DNA from: Nitrosomonas sp. Nm166 | GTDB lineage: Bacteria; Pseudomonadota; Gammaproteobacteria; Burkholderiales; Nitrosomonadaceae | Length of the DNA stretch: 60,652 nucleotides | Direction of reading: 5' to 3' | Assembly (NCBI RefSeq): GCF_900112825.1 | Contig: NZ_FONE01000015.1 | Span: forward strand, 1 to 60,652 | Shown: positions 18,179 through 26,964 of the stretch, piece after piece | How positions within the stretch are numbered: the stretch's first letter is position 1 | How the letters are laid out: each line of letters begins with the position of its first letter | Notes under the pieces: model-generated | Seen by the model: the letters and a program-made list of their open reading frames with translations, nothing else | Told to the model about the DNA's origin: nothing | Databases searched by the model: none | Position numbers and translations under genes: made by a program

Positions 18179-19375
18179 ATGAATATTCAACGATCAGGAT
18201 TCAAACGCATCGCAATCGTTCTTGCCGGAATTTCCACCGCATCAATCTCCACAATGGCTCATGCCGACTGGTCAATTAAAGGATTAAACCTGCATGGATT
18301 GAGCAGCTACGTCTATGGCATCAACGATTCCGGTCAGGTGCTCGGCGAATCCTCTGCTGATGCTGATGATTTTAATACTGTTTATTATCCTTTCGTTACG
18401 GGCCCGGACGGTGTTGGCATGACAGAACTGAGTTTCAGGGCATTTGGAATCAATGATTCCGGACAAATGTGGGGAGCTTTTAATAGTGCTGATTTTACTT
18501 ACAATTCTTTTATCACTGAACCGGATGGTGTTGGTATGACCTTGCTGGGCAGCCTTGATGGAGATGACGGCAGTGTTGCCCGGGATTTCAATAATTCCGG
18601 GCAGGTGGTCGGGTATGATTTAGTGAATGGCTCTTACCACGCTTTTATCACAGGCTCTGATGGCATCGGCATAACCGATTTAGGTACTTTAGGGGGAGGC
18701 GAAAGCAAAGCTTATGGCATTAACGATTTTGGGCAAGTAGTCGGTTCATCCTATGTAGATAATGAGCATAACAATATTCATGCTTTCATGACGGGTCCCA
18801 GCGGTGATGGCATGACGGATCTGGGTACCTTGGGCGGAAGATCCAGCACTGCCGAAGCTATTAACGATTCCGGTCAAGTAGTAGGGACTTCTGCTATGGT
18901 TGATGGCACTGCGCATGCTTTTATCACCGGGCCTGATGGAATTGATATGAAGGATTTGGGAACCTTGGGCGGATTTTACAGCGAAGCCATCGATATCAAC
19001 GACTTGGGAGAAGTAATTGGAAAAGCCTATACCGCTGATGATCACAATCATTCCTTCCTTTTCAGTCATGGCGGAATAACTGATCTTAACCTGCTCGATG
19101 CGGTGGTTGCGGCTGGCTGGAAAGATCTTCACGTAATAGACATCAACAACCACGGACAGATTGTTGGGGTTGGGACTAATAGAAATGATATTCAGGAAGC
19201 GTTTCTACTATCGTATACATCTGACACTGTATTTACTCCTAGTCCAATATTTATTCCGCCTGCAATGTCCCCACCGCCTCCACCAATTCCCGAACCCGAA
19301 ACCTATGCGATGTTGCTGGCCGGTTTAGGCTTGCTGGGATTTGTGATGTGGCGCAGAAAGCCAATTGAGGAGTAG
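18179..19375 (+). CDS. PEP-CTERM sorting-domain protein with HAF repeats
   Basis: Protein of 398 residues. An N-terminal signal peptide (positive start, hydrophobic ~13-26, cleavage near AHA-DW) is followed by about six to seven repeats of 45-50 residues built on INDSGQVVG, HAFITGPDG and DLGTLGG, the HAF-repeat pattern. The C-terminus is a PEP-CTERM signal: PEPETYAMLLAGLGLLGFVM then WRRK. Such proteins are exported and processed at the membrane by exosortase/EpsH-type systems and are linked to exopolysaccharide and biofilm surfaces. The exosortase gene is not in this window. The gene stands alone, with a clear hairpin terminator downstream. Confidence 0.9.
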   Translation: MNIQRSGFKRIAIVLAGISTASISTMAHADWSIKGLNLHGLSSYVYGINDSGQVLGESSADADDFNTVYYPFVTGPDGVGMTELSFRAFGINDSGQMWGAFNSADFTYNSFITEPDGVGMTLLGSLDGDDGSVARDFNNSGQVVGYDLVNGSYHAFITGSDGIGITDLGTLGGGESKAYGINDFGQVVGSSYVDNEHNNIHAFMTGPSGDGMTDLGTLGGRSSTAEAINDSGQVVGTSAMVDGTAHAFITGPDGIDMKDLGTLGGFYSEAIDINDLGEVIGKAYTADDHNHSFLFSHGGITDLNLLDAVVAAGWKDLHVIDINNHGQIVGVGTNRNDIQEAFLLSYTSDTVFTPSPIFIPPAMSPPPPPIPEPETYAMLLAGLGLLGFVMWRRKPIEE

Positions 19376-19397
19376 CTGAAATTTGCAGTTAGTTTGT

Positions 19398-19420
19398 AAC
19401 GGGAGCTTTATGCTCCCGTT
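19398..19420. terminator. Convergent terminator hairpin
   Basis: A perfect 9-bp stem, AACGGGAGC / GCTCCCGTT, with a 5-nt loop lies between the converging PEP-CTERM and HIRAN-like genes. It can serve both strands; T-rich tracts are weak. Confidence 0.65.
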
Positions 19421-19427
19421 GGCTGAT

Positions 19428-20024
19428 TTATTCAAGCGGTTCAAGATCGAGCTTTACAGTGTAACTGGGCGTTTTGCCATCCACCGCGTTTTCGCGCGTA
19501 ATGATGGCATCACAAATAGTAGTTTGATCCGAAAGCCCCTTCTCATCGAGCCTGCGGCGAAAGATGTTGGCCTGTTCGCGGTTGAACTGGCCGATTGTGC
19601 GGTTATTGATATCCACGCGCACAGCACGGCTGTCGTAGGGGTTCTCATTGTCCGGTATCAAGTGGGCTTTCAGGATGTAAGCATCAGGATCGATAACCTC
19701 ATCAAAGTCTATGTCATTTTCCTGTGCCAATTGCTGGATAGCTCCTTGATAGGACTTTCCTGCCATTTCAACTGCGAATTTCCCCGATGCTAGCCAGGCA
19801 AAATAGCCTGGTGAATGGGTGTTTTGTTGCGAGTTGCCTTTTGATGGTGCCGCAACTTGTTGGGCGGCGATTTTATATCTGTTTACATAGAAAATTATCG
19901 CTGCCAGGCATGTGACTGGAAGAATTGCATCCTTGCCTGCGCCGGTGCCTGCGAGAAATCCGAGGATCAACGAGAAAGATAAAATTTGTAATAAGCTCAG
20001 CTTTGGCGCTGCTTTTTTTTGCAT
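19428..20024 (-). CDS. Membrane-anchored HIRAN-like domain protein
   Basis: Protein of 198 residues. Two hydrophobic stretches (roughly 11-27 and 32-46) near the N-terminus suggest a membrane anchor or hairpin. The C-terminal ~120 residues resemble a HIRAN domain: KFAVEMAGKSYQG at the start and NPYDSRAVRVDINNRTIGQ, matching the family pattern NxxDxxAVxVxxxxxxIGYxxR. HIRAN domains bind DNA ends or ligands and usually sit on helicases or stand alone in repair and stress contexts, so a membrane-bound form is odd. No clear Shine-Dalgarno precedes the start. It is close to and on the same strand as the glutathione peroxidase gene, which lies upstream. Function unknown. Confidence 0.6.
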   Translation of the reverse strand: MQKKAAPKLSLLQILSFSLILGFLAGTGAGKDAILPVTCLAAIIFYVNRYKIAAQQVAAPSKGNSQQNTHSPGYFAWLASGKFAVEMAGKSYQGAIQQLAQENDIDFDEVIDPDAYILKAHLIPDNENPYDSRAVRVDINNRTIGQFNREQANIFRRRLDEKGLSDQTTICDAIITRENAVDGKTPSYTVKLDLEPLE

Positions 20025-20074
20025 TTGTAAGAGAATCAGAAAAATTCTTTTGGAAGCATTACTTTCTCATCAAT

Positions 20075-20614
20075 TTATTGTTGCAAAGCCTGCTCAATGG
20101 CGGCTACAACGGCTGGGTCAAACGGTTTGGTATGCGCACTGAACTGTGTGATGAGCTTGCCATCGCGGCCGATCAGGTACTTGTGGAAATTCCAGGTGGG
20201 GTAAGTGCCCGAGAGTTCGGCAAGTTGTACATAGAAAGGATGCGCATGTTCTTTTTTTACCGGTATTTTTTCGAACATGGGGAACTGGACGTCATAGGTG
20301 AGACGGCAGAAATTCTGAATTTCCGCTTCGGTGCCTGGTTCCTGACCCATAAAGTCATTGGATGGGAAGCCCAGTACGACTAGCCCCCGCTGTTCATATT
20401 TTTCATACAGCTGTTCTAGTCCCTCGTACTGCGGCGTGTAGCCGCATTTACTCGCGGTGTTGACGACAAGTAGTACTTTGCCAGAGTAAGCTTCACATAA
20501 ATTCACAGTTTCCGATGCAGCGAGTCGGCGGAAATTCTGATCCAGCAACATGCTGTTGCAGGCAAAAGCAGCATTAACCAGAAAAGTCATGATCAAAATA
20601 AGAAGAATACGCAT
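20075..20614 (-). CDS. Glutathione peroxidase family protein with signal peptide
   Basis: Protein of 179 residues. A 16-20 residue hydrophobic leader ending NAAFA suggests export to the periplasm. The peroxidase core shows NTASKCGYTPQYEGLEQL with peroxidatic C57, the glutamine motif GFPSNDFMGQEPG (Q91), and PTWNFHKYLI with the Trp-Asn pair, so the Cys-Gln-Trp-Asn tetrad is complete. It has cysteine and not selenocysteine, and bacterial members usually use thioredoxin more than glutathione. It reduces hydrogen or lipid peroxides. The gap to the HIRAN-like gene is 50 bp; a shared transcript is possible. Confidence 0.9.
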   Translation of the reverse strand: MRILLILIMTFLVNAAFACNSMLLDQNFRRLAASETVNLCEAYSGKVLLVVNTASKCGYTPQYEGLEQLYEKYEQRGLVVLGFPSNDFMGQEPGTEAEIQNFCRLTYDVQFPMFEKIPVKKEHAHPFYVQLAELSGTYPTWNFHKYLIGRDGKLITQFSAHTKPFDPAVVAAIEQALQQ

Positions 20615-21002
20615 GTGTTTTCTCCGATTGATGGGTGAATAGACGAAAACCTGCGTTTATTCTATCTTACTTTTTAAATTAATTTCATTAACGTGGACTT
20701 ATCAATCGCATATCGCCGCCTCTCATTGAACATTTCATCAATCAGTCATTTCATTGCTATCAGGTAGCTTGCAGATTTGGATAAGATGTATGTTTGGCCT
20801 AATTCGAAAGCAGTGGCATCAGCGGTTAATTAGAAACTTGTGTATAGGTGATCAGTCTGAAGGAAATTTTTTAATTCAACCGGATTCTTGTGTCACTGCG
20901 ATCAGTGCGATAATAGGCAGATTTCAAGCTAAGTAACAGGAATGGCAGAAACAGCAGGGGATGCAAAATATCTGCGCTGGTCAATCATCCTATTTATCTA
21001 TC
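20615..21002. other. Intergenic gap, no gene seen
   Basis: AT-rich DNA between the minus-strand peroxidase gene and the Nudix gene. It must hold divergent promoters. Short open frames here have no ribosome site or recognisable content. Confidence 0.4.
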
Positions 21003-21467
21003 ATGAAAACTATGATCTGGAAACCTAATGTAACGGTTGCGGCCGTTGTTGAACAAAACGGAAAATATTTGCTGGTCGAGGAAGAGCCTGAAGCAGGTTC
21101 AGGTCTGTTTTTAAATCAGCCTGCAGGGCATCTGGATCCAGGAGAATCCATCATTCAGGGGGTCATCCGGGAAACGCTGGAGGAAACTGCCTACACCTTT
21201 GTGCCTGAGTATTTGCTGGGTATTTATCAATGGCATTCGCAGCGCGCGGATGCTACTTATATTCGATTTGCATTTGGCGGGCATGTGACACATCATGATC
21301 CTGCGCGGATACTTGATACGGGGATTCTGCGCGCTGCCTGGTTTGATCTGGATGAGATTAATCAAATGGCTCATCGTCATCGCAGTCCACTGGTGATGCA
21401 ATGTATTCAGGATCATCTTGCCGGTAAGCATTACCCCTTGGAGTTATTGATGCACTATGACTCGTGA
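21003..21467 (+). CDS. Nudix hydrolase, NudJ-like
   Basis: Protein of 154 residues; ATG 21003 is chosen because the family begins [12 protein letters not shown] here, although the frame is open from a potential start at 20961. The Nudix box is readable as [20 protein letters not shown], with the usual final glycine replaced by alanine. It is close to NudJ, a phosphatase acting on thiamine pyrophosphate precursors and nucleotides. Its last 11 bases overlap the start of mnmA, a neighbour pairing seen in many proteobacteria. Cytosolic. Confidence 0.88.
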   Translation: MKTMIWKPNVTVAAVVEQNGKYLLVEEEPEAGSGLFLNQPAGHLDPGESIIQGVIRETLEETAYTFVPEYLLGIYQWHSQRADATYIRFAFGGHVTHHDPARILDTGILRAAWFDLDEINQMAHRHRSPLVMQCIQDHLAGKHYPLELLMHYDS

Positions 21468-22551
21468 TGGAATGAAAAAATACCGGGTAGTGGTTGGTAT
21501 GTCTGGCGGCGTTGATTCATCCGTGGCCGCTTATTTATTGAAACAGCAAGGTTACGATGTTGTCGGTCTGTTCATGAAAAACTGGGAAGATGATGATACC
21601 GATGAGTATTGCTCCTCTCGCCAGGATTTTCTGGATGCGGTATCGGTTGCGGATGTGATTGACATTCCGATCGAAGTAGTGAATTTCTCGGCCGAATATA
21701 AAGATCGGGTTTTTTCACACTTTCTTGCCGAATATCAGGCTGGGCGAACGCCCAATCCAGACGTGCTATGCAATGCTGAAATCAAGTTCAAGGCATTCCT
21801 GGATCATGCGAATAAATTGGGCGCTGACTATATTGCAACAGGCCATTATGCCCAGGTGCGGAAAGTGGGCGATATATTCCAGCTATTAAAGGGCGAGGAC
21901 GGTACCAAGGATCAGAGTTATTTCTTGTACCGGTTGAATCAAACACAGCTTGCTCATACCTTATTTCCGATTGGGCATCTTTATAAACGTGAAGTGCGCA
22001 GGATTGCCGAAGAATTAAAGTTACCCAATTTCTCCAAAAAAGACAGCACAGGCATCTGTTTCATCGGAGAACGTCCATTTCGTGAATTTCTCAATCGCTA
22101 TCTGCCACATGAACCTGGAGAAATCCAAACGCCTGAAGGGAAGGTGATTGGTCAGCATATTGGATTGATGTATTACACCATTGGACAGCGGCAGGGGTTA
22201 GGGATCGGTGGCAAGCGTGATGGCAGTGATGAGCCGTGGTTCGTCTCTGCCAAGGATATAGCCAGCAATGTACTGATTGCAGTGCAAGGCCATGATCATC
22301 CTGATCTACTTAAACCTTCCTTGAAGGCTACAGATTTAACATGGATCAGTGGACAACGGCCGCATTGCAACTGGGTCTATGCCGCTAAAACCCGCTATCG
22401 TCAAACTGATGCTCCCTGTACGATTGCAAACTTTACGGATGATTATTGCCAGGTAGATTTTGCACAGGATCAATGGGCGGTTACACCCGGGCAATCAGTT
22501 GTCATTTATGAAAGCAAGGTATGCTTGGGCGGTGGAATCATCATCGAATAA
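21457..22551 (+). CDS. mnmA: tRNA-specific 2-thiouridylase MnmA
   Basis: Protein of 364 residues. The PP-loop [15 protein letters not shown] (around 14-28) binds ATP; the two catalytic cysteines are C105 in [12 protein letters not shown] and C201 in [13 protein letters not shown]. The enzyme adenylates uridine 34 of tRNA Lys/Glu/Gln and inserts sulfur to make 2-thiouridine. Starts are possible at M1 or M6 ([10 protein letters not shown]); M6 matches the usual N-terminus. It is translationally coupled to the Nudix gene. Length and motifs are normal. Confidence 0.96.
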   Translation: MTRDGMKKYRVVVGMSGGVDSSVAAYLLKQQGYDVVGLFMKNWEDDDTDEYCSSRQDFLDAVSVADVIDIPIEVVNFSAEYKDRVFSHFLAEYQAGRTPNPDVLCNAEIKFKAFLDHANKLGADYIATGHYAQVRKVGDIFQLLKGEDGTKDQSYFLYRLNQTQLAHTLFPIGHLYKREVRRIAEELKLPNFSKKDSTGICFIGERPFREFLNRYLPHEPGEIQTPEGKVIGQHIGLMYYTIGQRQGLGIGGKRDGSDEPWFVSAKDIASNVLIAVQGHDHPDLLKPSLKATDLTWISGQRPHCNWVYAAKTRYRQTDAPCTIANFTDDYCQVDFAQDQWAVTPGQSVVIYESKVCLGGGIIIE

Positions 22552-22976
22552 CTCAAGAAGCTTCACTTCATTTCAGCTCGCATGATCTTCTAATCTCTAC
22601 CGGAGGAGTGAAGATTTATTTGAAACTCAACTTAATTCCATCTTCTGCTTCTTAGATACTTTCTCTCCAGAATGAGAAAGAATAAATTTATCAATAATTA
22701 AGCCTTAAAAAAACAATTCATCCCCAGGATTGTTCTTTGAGAATCAATCGTTTTATCCCGACTTGCATAGGATATTGCGCCTATGAAAATGAGTAGGTTT
22801 GCCCCATGACAGTTATAAATCCATGGCTTATATTGATATTGCTGAGGTAGGGTTAAGTGAACCACGAGAGCAGCAGATGGCAACATGAAAGTAGCTGATG
22901 AAAGAAGAAGATATATCTGATTTTCTGTATTTTTAACTTATAAACATTCATTTCTCGGATTATTCAAGGGCACATT
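22552..22976. other. Intergenic gap, no gene seen
   Basis: AT-rich non-coding DNA before the copper-radical oxidase. No convincing ORF, terminator or operator was recognised. Confidence 0.4.
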
Positions 22977-24515
22977 ATGGAATGTACTAATATGGAATCA
23001 AAGAATTTTATTGTGGTAGAGAGAATCGAGCGCTTCCTCTACCTTATAACTGTTGGCTTGATATTGTTACTCATCAGTTATGGAAGTATTGCTCCTGCAG
23101 CGGCGGCAGGATCAGAAGCGCACCTGAAGGGTGAATTTGGTCCTCTACACAATTGGCCAATCGTACCCATTCACATGGCATTGTTACCGGATGGACGAGT
23201 GTTTGCTTTCGGAACGAAAATGGGGAAACTGAAATATACTATTTGGAATCCCTATATCGGTATAGGTACCGATGCATTTGAGACACTACCTAATATCACA
23301 GATACGAATATTTTCTGTAGTGGTCAAGCATTTATCCCAGGAACTGGTCAAGCTCTTCTCATCGGTGGGACTAATTTGAGTTCTGGAGATGATTCTGATG
23401 ATGTTAATATCTTTGATCCAGCTACAGAGACGCTAACGCCACAAACTCAGAGCATGGCTTTTACTCGCTGGTATGCAACTGCAGTGACACTGCCTAATGG
23501 CGAGCATGTAGCGCTTGGTGGTCGCAGAACAGAATCTTCTTCAGGAACGAGTGCCACTTATTCTTCTACACCAGAGGTACGTGCCGCGGACGGCAATTGG
23601 CGCACACTCAGTTCGGCAGTTAGCGATTCTGCTTATGGGGCGAGCAGAAATTCTTGGAACTATCCACGTGCCTGGGTAAACCCGCAGGGGAGTGTATTTA
23701 TTCTTACCTACCAGGGTTTGATGTACAAGCTCGACACTTCAGGTACCGGTACACTTTCGCAGTACACAAAAAAAACATCAGGTAGTAACAGCAACTTGCC
23801 AAGCGTAATGTTTGCTCCTGGTCGTATTCTCTCCCTTCGAAACAATCGTGTAGCGACTGTCGTCGATATCAATGGTACTGGTGAGCCTGTCTTGTCCTCG
23901 GGTGGGAATCTGATAAAGGATCGAAAATATAGCAATGCTACAGTGCTTGCCGATGGCCGGGTCTGGGTTAATGGTGGATCATCGACTGGCAATGATTTGA
24001 CGGGTGCAGCGTTGGATTCTGAACTTTGGGACCCTGCAACAAGGGTATGGACGACAGTAGCAAGTGCTGCCACAGCGCGGCTATATCACTCGGCTTCACT
24101 TCTGCTTCCGGATGGAACAGTGCTCACTGGCGGGGGCGGCAATCCAGGCCCAATAAGACAACTTAACGGTGAAATTTACTACCCACCTTATTTATTTAAA
24201 GCAGATGGCACCGGTGAGCTCGCACCTCGTCCGGAAGTCGTTGATGCACCAACGAATATGATTGGCTGGGACCAGGAATTTTCAGTTGAAGCAACCGATC
24301 CTATTGCCAAAGTTACCCTTGTGCGTGTGGGTGTAGTTACGCATACATTTAATAATGAGCAGCGCTTTTTTGATTTACCCATTTCACAAACCGACAATAT
24401 TGTATCAGTACGATCTCCAGCATCGGCCAATATAGCACCTCCAGGCTTCTATTTGCTTTTTGTTTGGAATGCTTCGGGAACGCCTTCCATAGCTAAATTT
24501 CTGCATATTGGCTGA
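22977..24515 (+). CDS. Membrane-anchored galactose-oxidase-like copper radical oxidase
   Basis: Protein of 512 residues; M1 or M6 could be the start. One hydrophobic segment (~20-44) acts as signal anchor. The rest is a kelch-type seven-bladed propeller followed by a DUF1929-type C-terminal domain. All copper-radical ligands of galactose/glyoxal oxidase can be placed by local motif: C114 in NIFCSGQAF (thioether partner), Y166 in TRWYATAVTLPNG (Cys-Tyr radical), Y370-H371 in ARLYHSASLLLPDG and H456 in GVVTHTFNNEQR. The enzyme should therefore oxidise an alcohol or aldehyde to produce H2O2 outside the membrane. Bacterial relatives such as GlxA act in envelope polysaccharide maturation. No partner gene is adjacent; substrate unknown. 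Confidence 0.87.
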   Translation: MECTNMESKNFIVVERIERFLYLITVGLILLLISYGSIAPAAAAGSEAHLKGEFGPLHNWPIVPIHMALLPDGRVFAFGTKMGKLKYTIWNPYIGIGTDAFETLPNITDTNIFCSGQAFIPGTGQALLIGGTNLSSGDDSDDVNIFDPATETLTPQTQSMAFTRWYATAVTLPNGEHVALGGRRTESSSGTSATYSSTPEVRAADGNWRTLSSAVSDSAYGASRNSWNYPRAWVNPQGSVFILTYQGLMYKLDTSGTGTLSQYTKKTSGSNSNLPSVMFAPGRILSLRNNRVATVVDINGTGEPVLSSGGNLIKDRKYSNATVLADGRVWVNGGSSTGNDLTGAALDSELWDPATRVWTTVASAATARLYHSASLLLPDGTVLTGGGGNPGPIRQLNGEIYYPPYLFKADGTGELAPRPEVVDAPTNMIGWDQEFSVEATDPIAKVTLVRVGVVTHTFNNEQRFFDLPISQTDNIVSVRSPASANIAPPGFYLLFVWNASGTPSIAKFLHIG

Positions 24516-24534
24516 GTATCCGTAGCAAATAGCC

Positions 24535-24565
24535 AAAAAACCTCATGTAGGGATCTACATGAGGT
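24535..24565 (-). terminator. Perfect hairpin with T-run on the minus strand
   Basis: An 11-bp perfect stem, ACCTCATGTAG / CTACATGAGGT, with a 4-nt loop is preceded on the plus strand by AAAAAA, which becomes a T-run after the stem on the minus strand. It follows the oxidase stop by 20 bp but is oriented as an intrinsic terminator for minus-strand transcripts. It may simply stabilise the oxidase mRNA. Confidence 0.45.
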
Positions 24566-24758
24566 GATGCTATCAAGGTGGTACTTAGGGTTAGGCATTA
24601 CAACAACGTGGGACAAGCACCAAGTGATCAATAAAGAAAGCCTCATCAATTTGCATCTAGGGATTTAATTCTTACCTTCAAAGTACTGAACCGAACAGAC
24701 TAAGTGATGTAACGTCAGTAGCATCATGGCTCAATGGAGCTTTTTATACAGGAGAACC

Positions 24759-25268
24759 ATGATGAATCAACAGAAGAAAATAATTTTTGTAACTGCTATT
24801 GCAGCAATGATGTTAATGGGGAATTCGGTTACTTTTGCTGATTCTTCTCAGCAATCTCTAGGCAGCAATAATCCGAATTCGAATTTGCCCACTAACCCCA
24901 CTTATTCTACCAGCTCGCAGCCTAAAAACCCTGTGTTGGTTAATCCTAATGATCCTACGGGTACTACGGCAAGTACGCCAAGGGTTCATCCTAATATCCC
25001 ATCAGACGGGAGTTCCACAGGTGTCAACCCATCGGGTGTGAATCCCTCGGGGGTGAGTCCTTCAGGTGTAAGTCCCTCGGGCGTAAGCCCATCTGGTGTG
25101 AGTCCTTCAGGTGTAAGTCCCTCGGGCGTAAGCCCATCTGGTGTAAGTCCTTCAGGTGTAAGTCCCTCGGGTGTAAGTCCATCCGGTGTGAGCCCCTCAG
25201 CACCTAGCAGCCCTGCCAGTGTAAATCCCAGCAGCCCTTCGGGAACAAGTTCGGGAACTGCTCCTTAG
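24759..25268 (+). CDS. Secreted low-complexity protein with twelve GVSPS-type pentapeptide repeats
   Basis: Protein of 169 residues starting at one of two adjacent ATGs (24759 or 24762) behind GGAG at 24751. A signal peptide is clear: NQQKK, a hydrophobic core rich in A, M and V, then VTFA-DSS. The mature part is Ser/Pro/Asn/Gly-rich, with no cysteines and no recognisable domain. Its centre is twelve tandem pentapeptides (GV-[NS]-PS), and the end is Ser/Pro/Gly-rich. It is probably an extended extracellular or periplasmic polypeptide, such as a spacer, wall or matrix protein. No homologue is recognised. The following small acidic ORF begins ~45 bp later and may be co-transcribed. Confidence 0.65.
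   Translation: MMNQQKKIIFVTAIAAMMLMGNSVTFADSSQQSLGSNNPNSNLPTNPTYSTSSQPKNPVLVNPNDPTGTTASTPRVHPNIPSDGSSTGVNPSGVNPSGVSPSGVSPSGVSPSGVSPSGVSPSGVSPSGVSPSGVSPSGVSPSGVSPSAPSSPASVNPSSPSGTSSGTAP
25020..25199 (+). repeat. Twelve tandem 15-bp coding repeats
   Basis: Twelve in-frame 15-bp units (GGTGTAAGTCCCTCG and variants). Synonymous third-base differences give a higher-order 45-bp period, showing that blocks of three units were duplicated recently. Slippage would change the copy number without breaking the frame. Confidence 0.85.
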
Positions 25269-25311
25269 GAGCTCCTTTACAGTGAGCCTCTATTTCATCT
25301 ACTTGGAGACA

Positions 25312-25596
25312 ATGATGACGCAATTCAATCACATCACACTGCTTGAAGAATTTAATTCAAAGTACATATATTTCTCTGATCCAGAATTAAACAGGCCGGA
25401 CAAAGACTTACTTGACGAAGAATTACCAGAAGATATCCCTTTTGAAGGAAACCGCCCGCAAGGGTCAAAGCGTCGCAATAACATACCAGAAGAAACGCCT
25501 GGTAAGGATGATCTCGAGGAAAGGATGCCATTGGATAAGAGAAATCGGGATACCGATGATGAAGGGGATGATAAAACACCCCCTGTTCAACTTTAG
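25312..25596 (+). CDS. Small acidic hydrophilic protein, unknown function
   Basis: Protein of 94 residues (93 if the second of two adjacent ATGs, 25315, is used); GGAG at 25305-25308 supports either. It is very rich in Asp, Glu, Arg, Lys and Pro (DLLDEELPEDIPFEG, RNRDTDDEGDDKTPP), has no hydrophobic core and is probably disordered. It follows the repeat protein on the same strand. I do not recognise a family. The stop codon touches a MITE-like repeat, so the original C-terminus may have been altered. Confidence 0.5.
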   Translation: MMTQFNHITLLEEFNSKYIYFSDPELNRPDKDLLDEELPEDIPFEGNRPQGSKRRNNIPEETPGKDDLEERMPLDKRNRDTDDEGDDKTPPVQL

Positions 25597-25740
25597 GGAA
25601 ACGCTGATTAATTGACTGCACGGGCGAATCGCTTTGTTGCGCGGTACCCGCTTCCTCGTTTATTTGATTGATATGTCTCGGTTGCTGCGTTCCGTGCGCC
25701 TCGCGCTTCATCACGTTCGCCGAATTAATCAGCATTTACT
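25596..25740. repeat. MITE-like repeat with GCTGATTAATT ends
   Basis: A ~145-bp element flanked by inverted ends AAACGCTGATTAATT (25599-25613) and AATTAATCAGCATTT (25723-25737), which match at 14 of 15 positions as reverse complements. The inside is GC-rich and non-coding. It looks like a non-autonomous mobile repeat; no duplicated target can be identified with confidence. Confidence 0.55.
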
Positions 25741-25883
25741 TAGTTCATTCTTCCGCAACAGGGTTTTATTTAGTTGAGCTTTACTAAGTTAGTTTGCGTA
25801 CTGACCATCAGTAAGTAAAAAAATTATTGTGATCATAACTCTTTAGGGTTAATTATTAAGCTATTTAAAATAAAGGATAGACC

Positions 25884-26525
25884 ATGACTTATGCAAAAGG
25901 ACATACCACAAAAGCTACTTCGAATGATGTTATTAAATTACTAAAGGCGGATCATGAAAAAGTAAAATCTCTATTCGATGAATTTGAGAAATTGCGCAGT
26001 AAAAATGGTAACACTGATAAAAAGTCGGAAATAGTTAAAGAGATTTGTCATGAATTAACACTTCATGCAATGGCTGAAGAATCAATCGTTTATCCCGCTG
26101 CACGGGATTCTATTGAAGATGAAGATCTAATGGATGAAGCTGATGTAGAGCATGCTGTAGCGAAAGAACTTATTGCAGAGCTACAAGATATGGATGCCGA
26201 TGAAAGCCATTATGATGCAAAAGTAATCGTATTACGCGAGTATATAGAACATCATGTTAAGGAAGAAGAAGGCAAAATGTTTCCTAAGCTCGCAAAATCA
26301 GAAATAGACGGCGAGGAGATGGCAGCAGAGGTTACGCAGTTCAAAGAGGAACATAAAAATGATGATTCAACTTCCTCCGCTAAAAAGAGAATTCATGCTG
26401 CAAAGAAATCGTCTGTCAAGCAAACTAAAAAAGATAGCAATGGACAAGACGCGGATGATGAAGATGAGCACGCCAGGAAATCTAAATCAGGACATAAAGC
26501 TGAAAATAAAGAAATTTCAAAATAA
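25884..26525 (+). CDS. Hemerythrin HHE-domain protein with Lys-rich tail
   Basis: Protein of 213 residues. Residues ~15-145 form a hemerythrin-like four-helix bundle: LLKADHEKVKSLFDEF (first His), LTLHAMAEESIVYPA, DEADVEHAVAKELIAEL and REYIEHHVKEEEGKMFPKL, giving the H-HxxxE-H-HxxxE di-iron ligand set. Residues 165-213 are a low-complexity Lys/Ser/Asp tail. Such proteins bind O2 or NO or buffer iron, and are often induced under envelope or oxidative stress. It is a single gene followed by a good intrinsic terminator. Confidence 0.88.
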   Translation: MTYAKGHTTKATSNDVIKLLKADHEKVKSLFDEFEKLRSKNGNTDKKSEIVKEICHELTLHAMAEESIVYPAARDSIEDEDLMDEADVEHAVAKELIAELQDMDADESHYDAKVIVLREYIEHHVKEEEGKMFPKLAKSEIDGEEMAAEVTQFKEEHKNDDSTSSAKKRIHAAKKSSVKQTKKDSNGQDADDEDEHARKSKSGHKAENKEISK

Positions 26526-26579
26526 GCTGAATGTTTAAAGCGCTTTCCAGAAGTAATTTGAAGCCAGGCAGGCTCAGTC

Positions 26580-26610
26580 AAAACCCGTCTTAATTAAGCG
26601 GGTTTTTTTG
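26580..26610 (+). terminator. Intrinsic terminator of the hemerythrin gene
   Basis: Stem AAACCCG (26581-26587) / CGGGTTT (26599-26605), with TCTTAATTAAG as loop and a run of T after it. Classical Rho-independent form. Confidence 0.8.
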
Positions 26611-26826
26611 TATGCTGTTGTTTTTATTTAGCAAAGGATAGGGGTTGGGGCACTAAAAATTAGGAGCAATCGGACTCATCAAAACAAAATCCAAACTGTG
26701 AATTTCTACAGCAATATTTTGTTTTAATTTAATTAATCGCTTAGTTTCTTCTATGTTTGGTAACGCACTGATCGAGTTTGGTTTTCATAGGATTATGCGT
26801 TCTCTTTTAATAATTGGAGTAATACC

Positions 26827-26964
26827 ATGACCACATTCTTATACACTGCCTTGGTCGTTTTTATTACTGGCATTTATTTTCTTCTTAGTACATCTGTATT
26901 TGCAGAGTTTACTCATGAGCAGGAAGAGCAAATGAATCAAGAGGCATTCAAGGACAAGATTTAA
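26827..26964 (+). CDS. Small exported or membrane peptide (45 aa)
   Basis: ATG 26827 follows TTGGAGTAATACC, with GGAG at good distance. The peptide has a hydrophobic stretch (LYTALVVFITGIYFLLSTS) ending VFA-EF, then an acidic, Gln-rich tail (HEQEEQMNQEAF). It could be a cleaved signal peptide releasing a ~19-residue peptide, or a one-pass membrane protein. No family recognised. Confidence 0.5.
   Translation: MTTFLYTALVVFITGIYFLLSTSVFAEFTHEQEEQMNQEAFKDKI

Noticed and set aside
25020..25199. Regular 15-bp repeats suggesting a CRISPR-like array
   Set aside because: The units are contiguous, in frame and without spacers; they encode a pentapeptide repeat.
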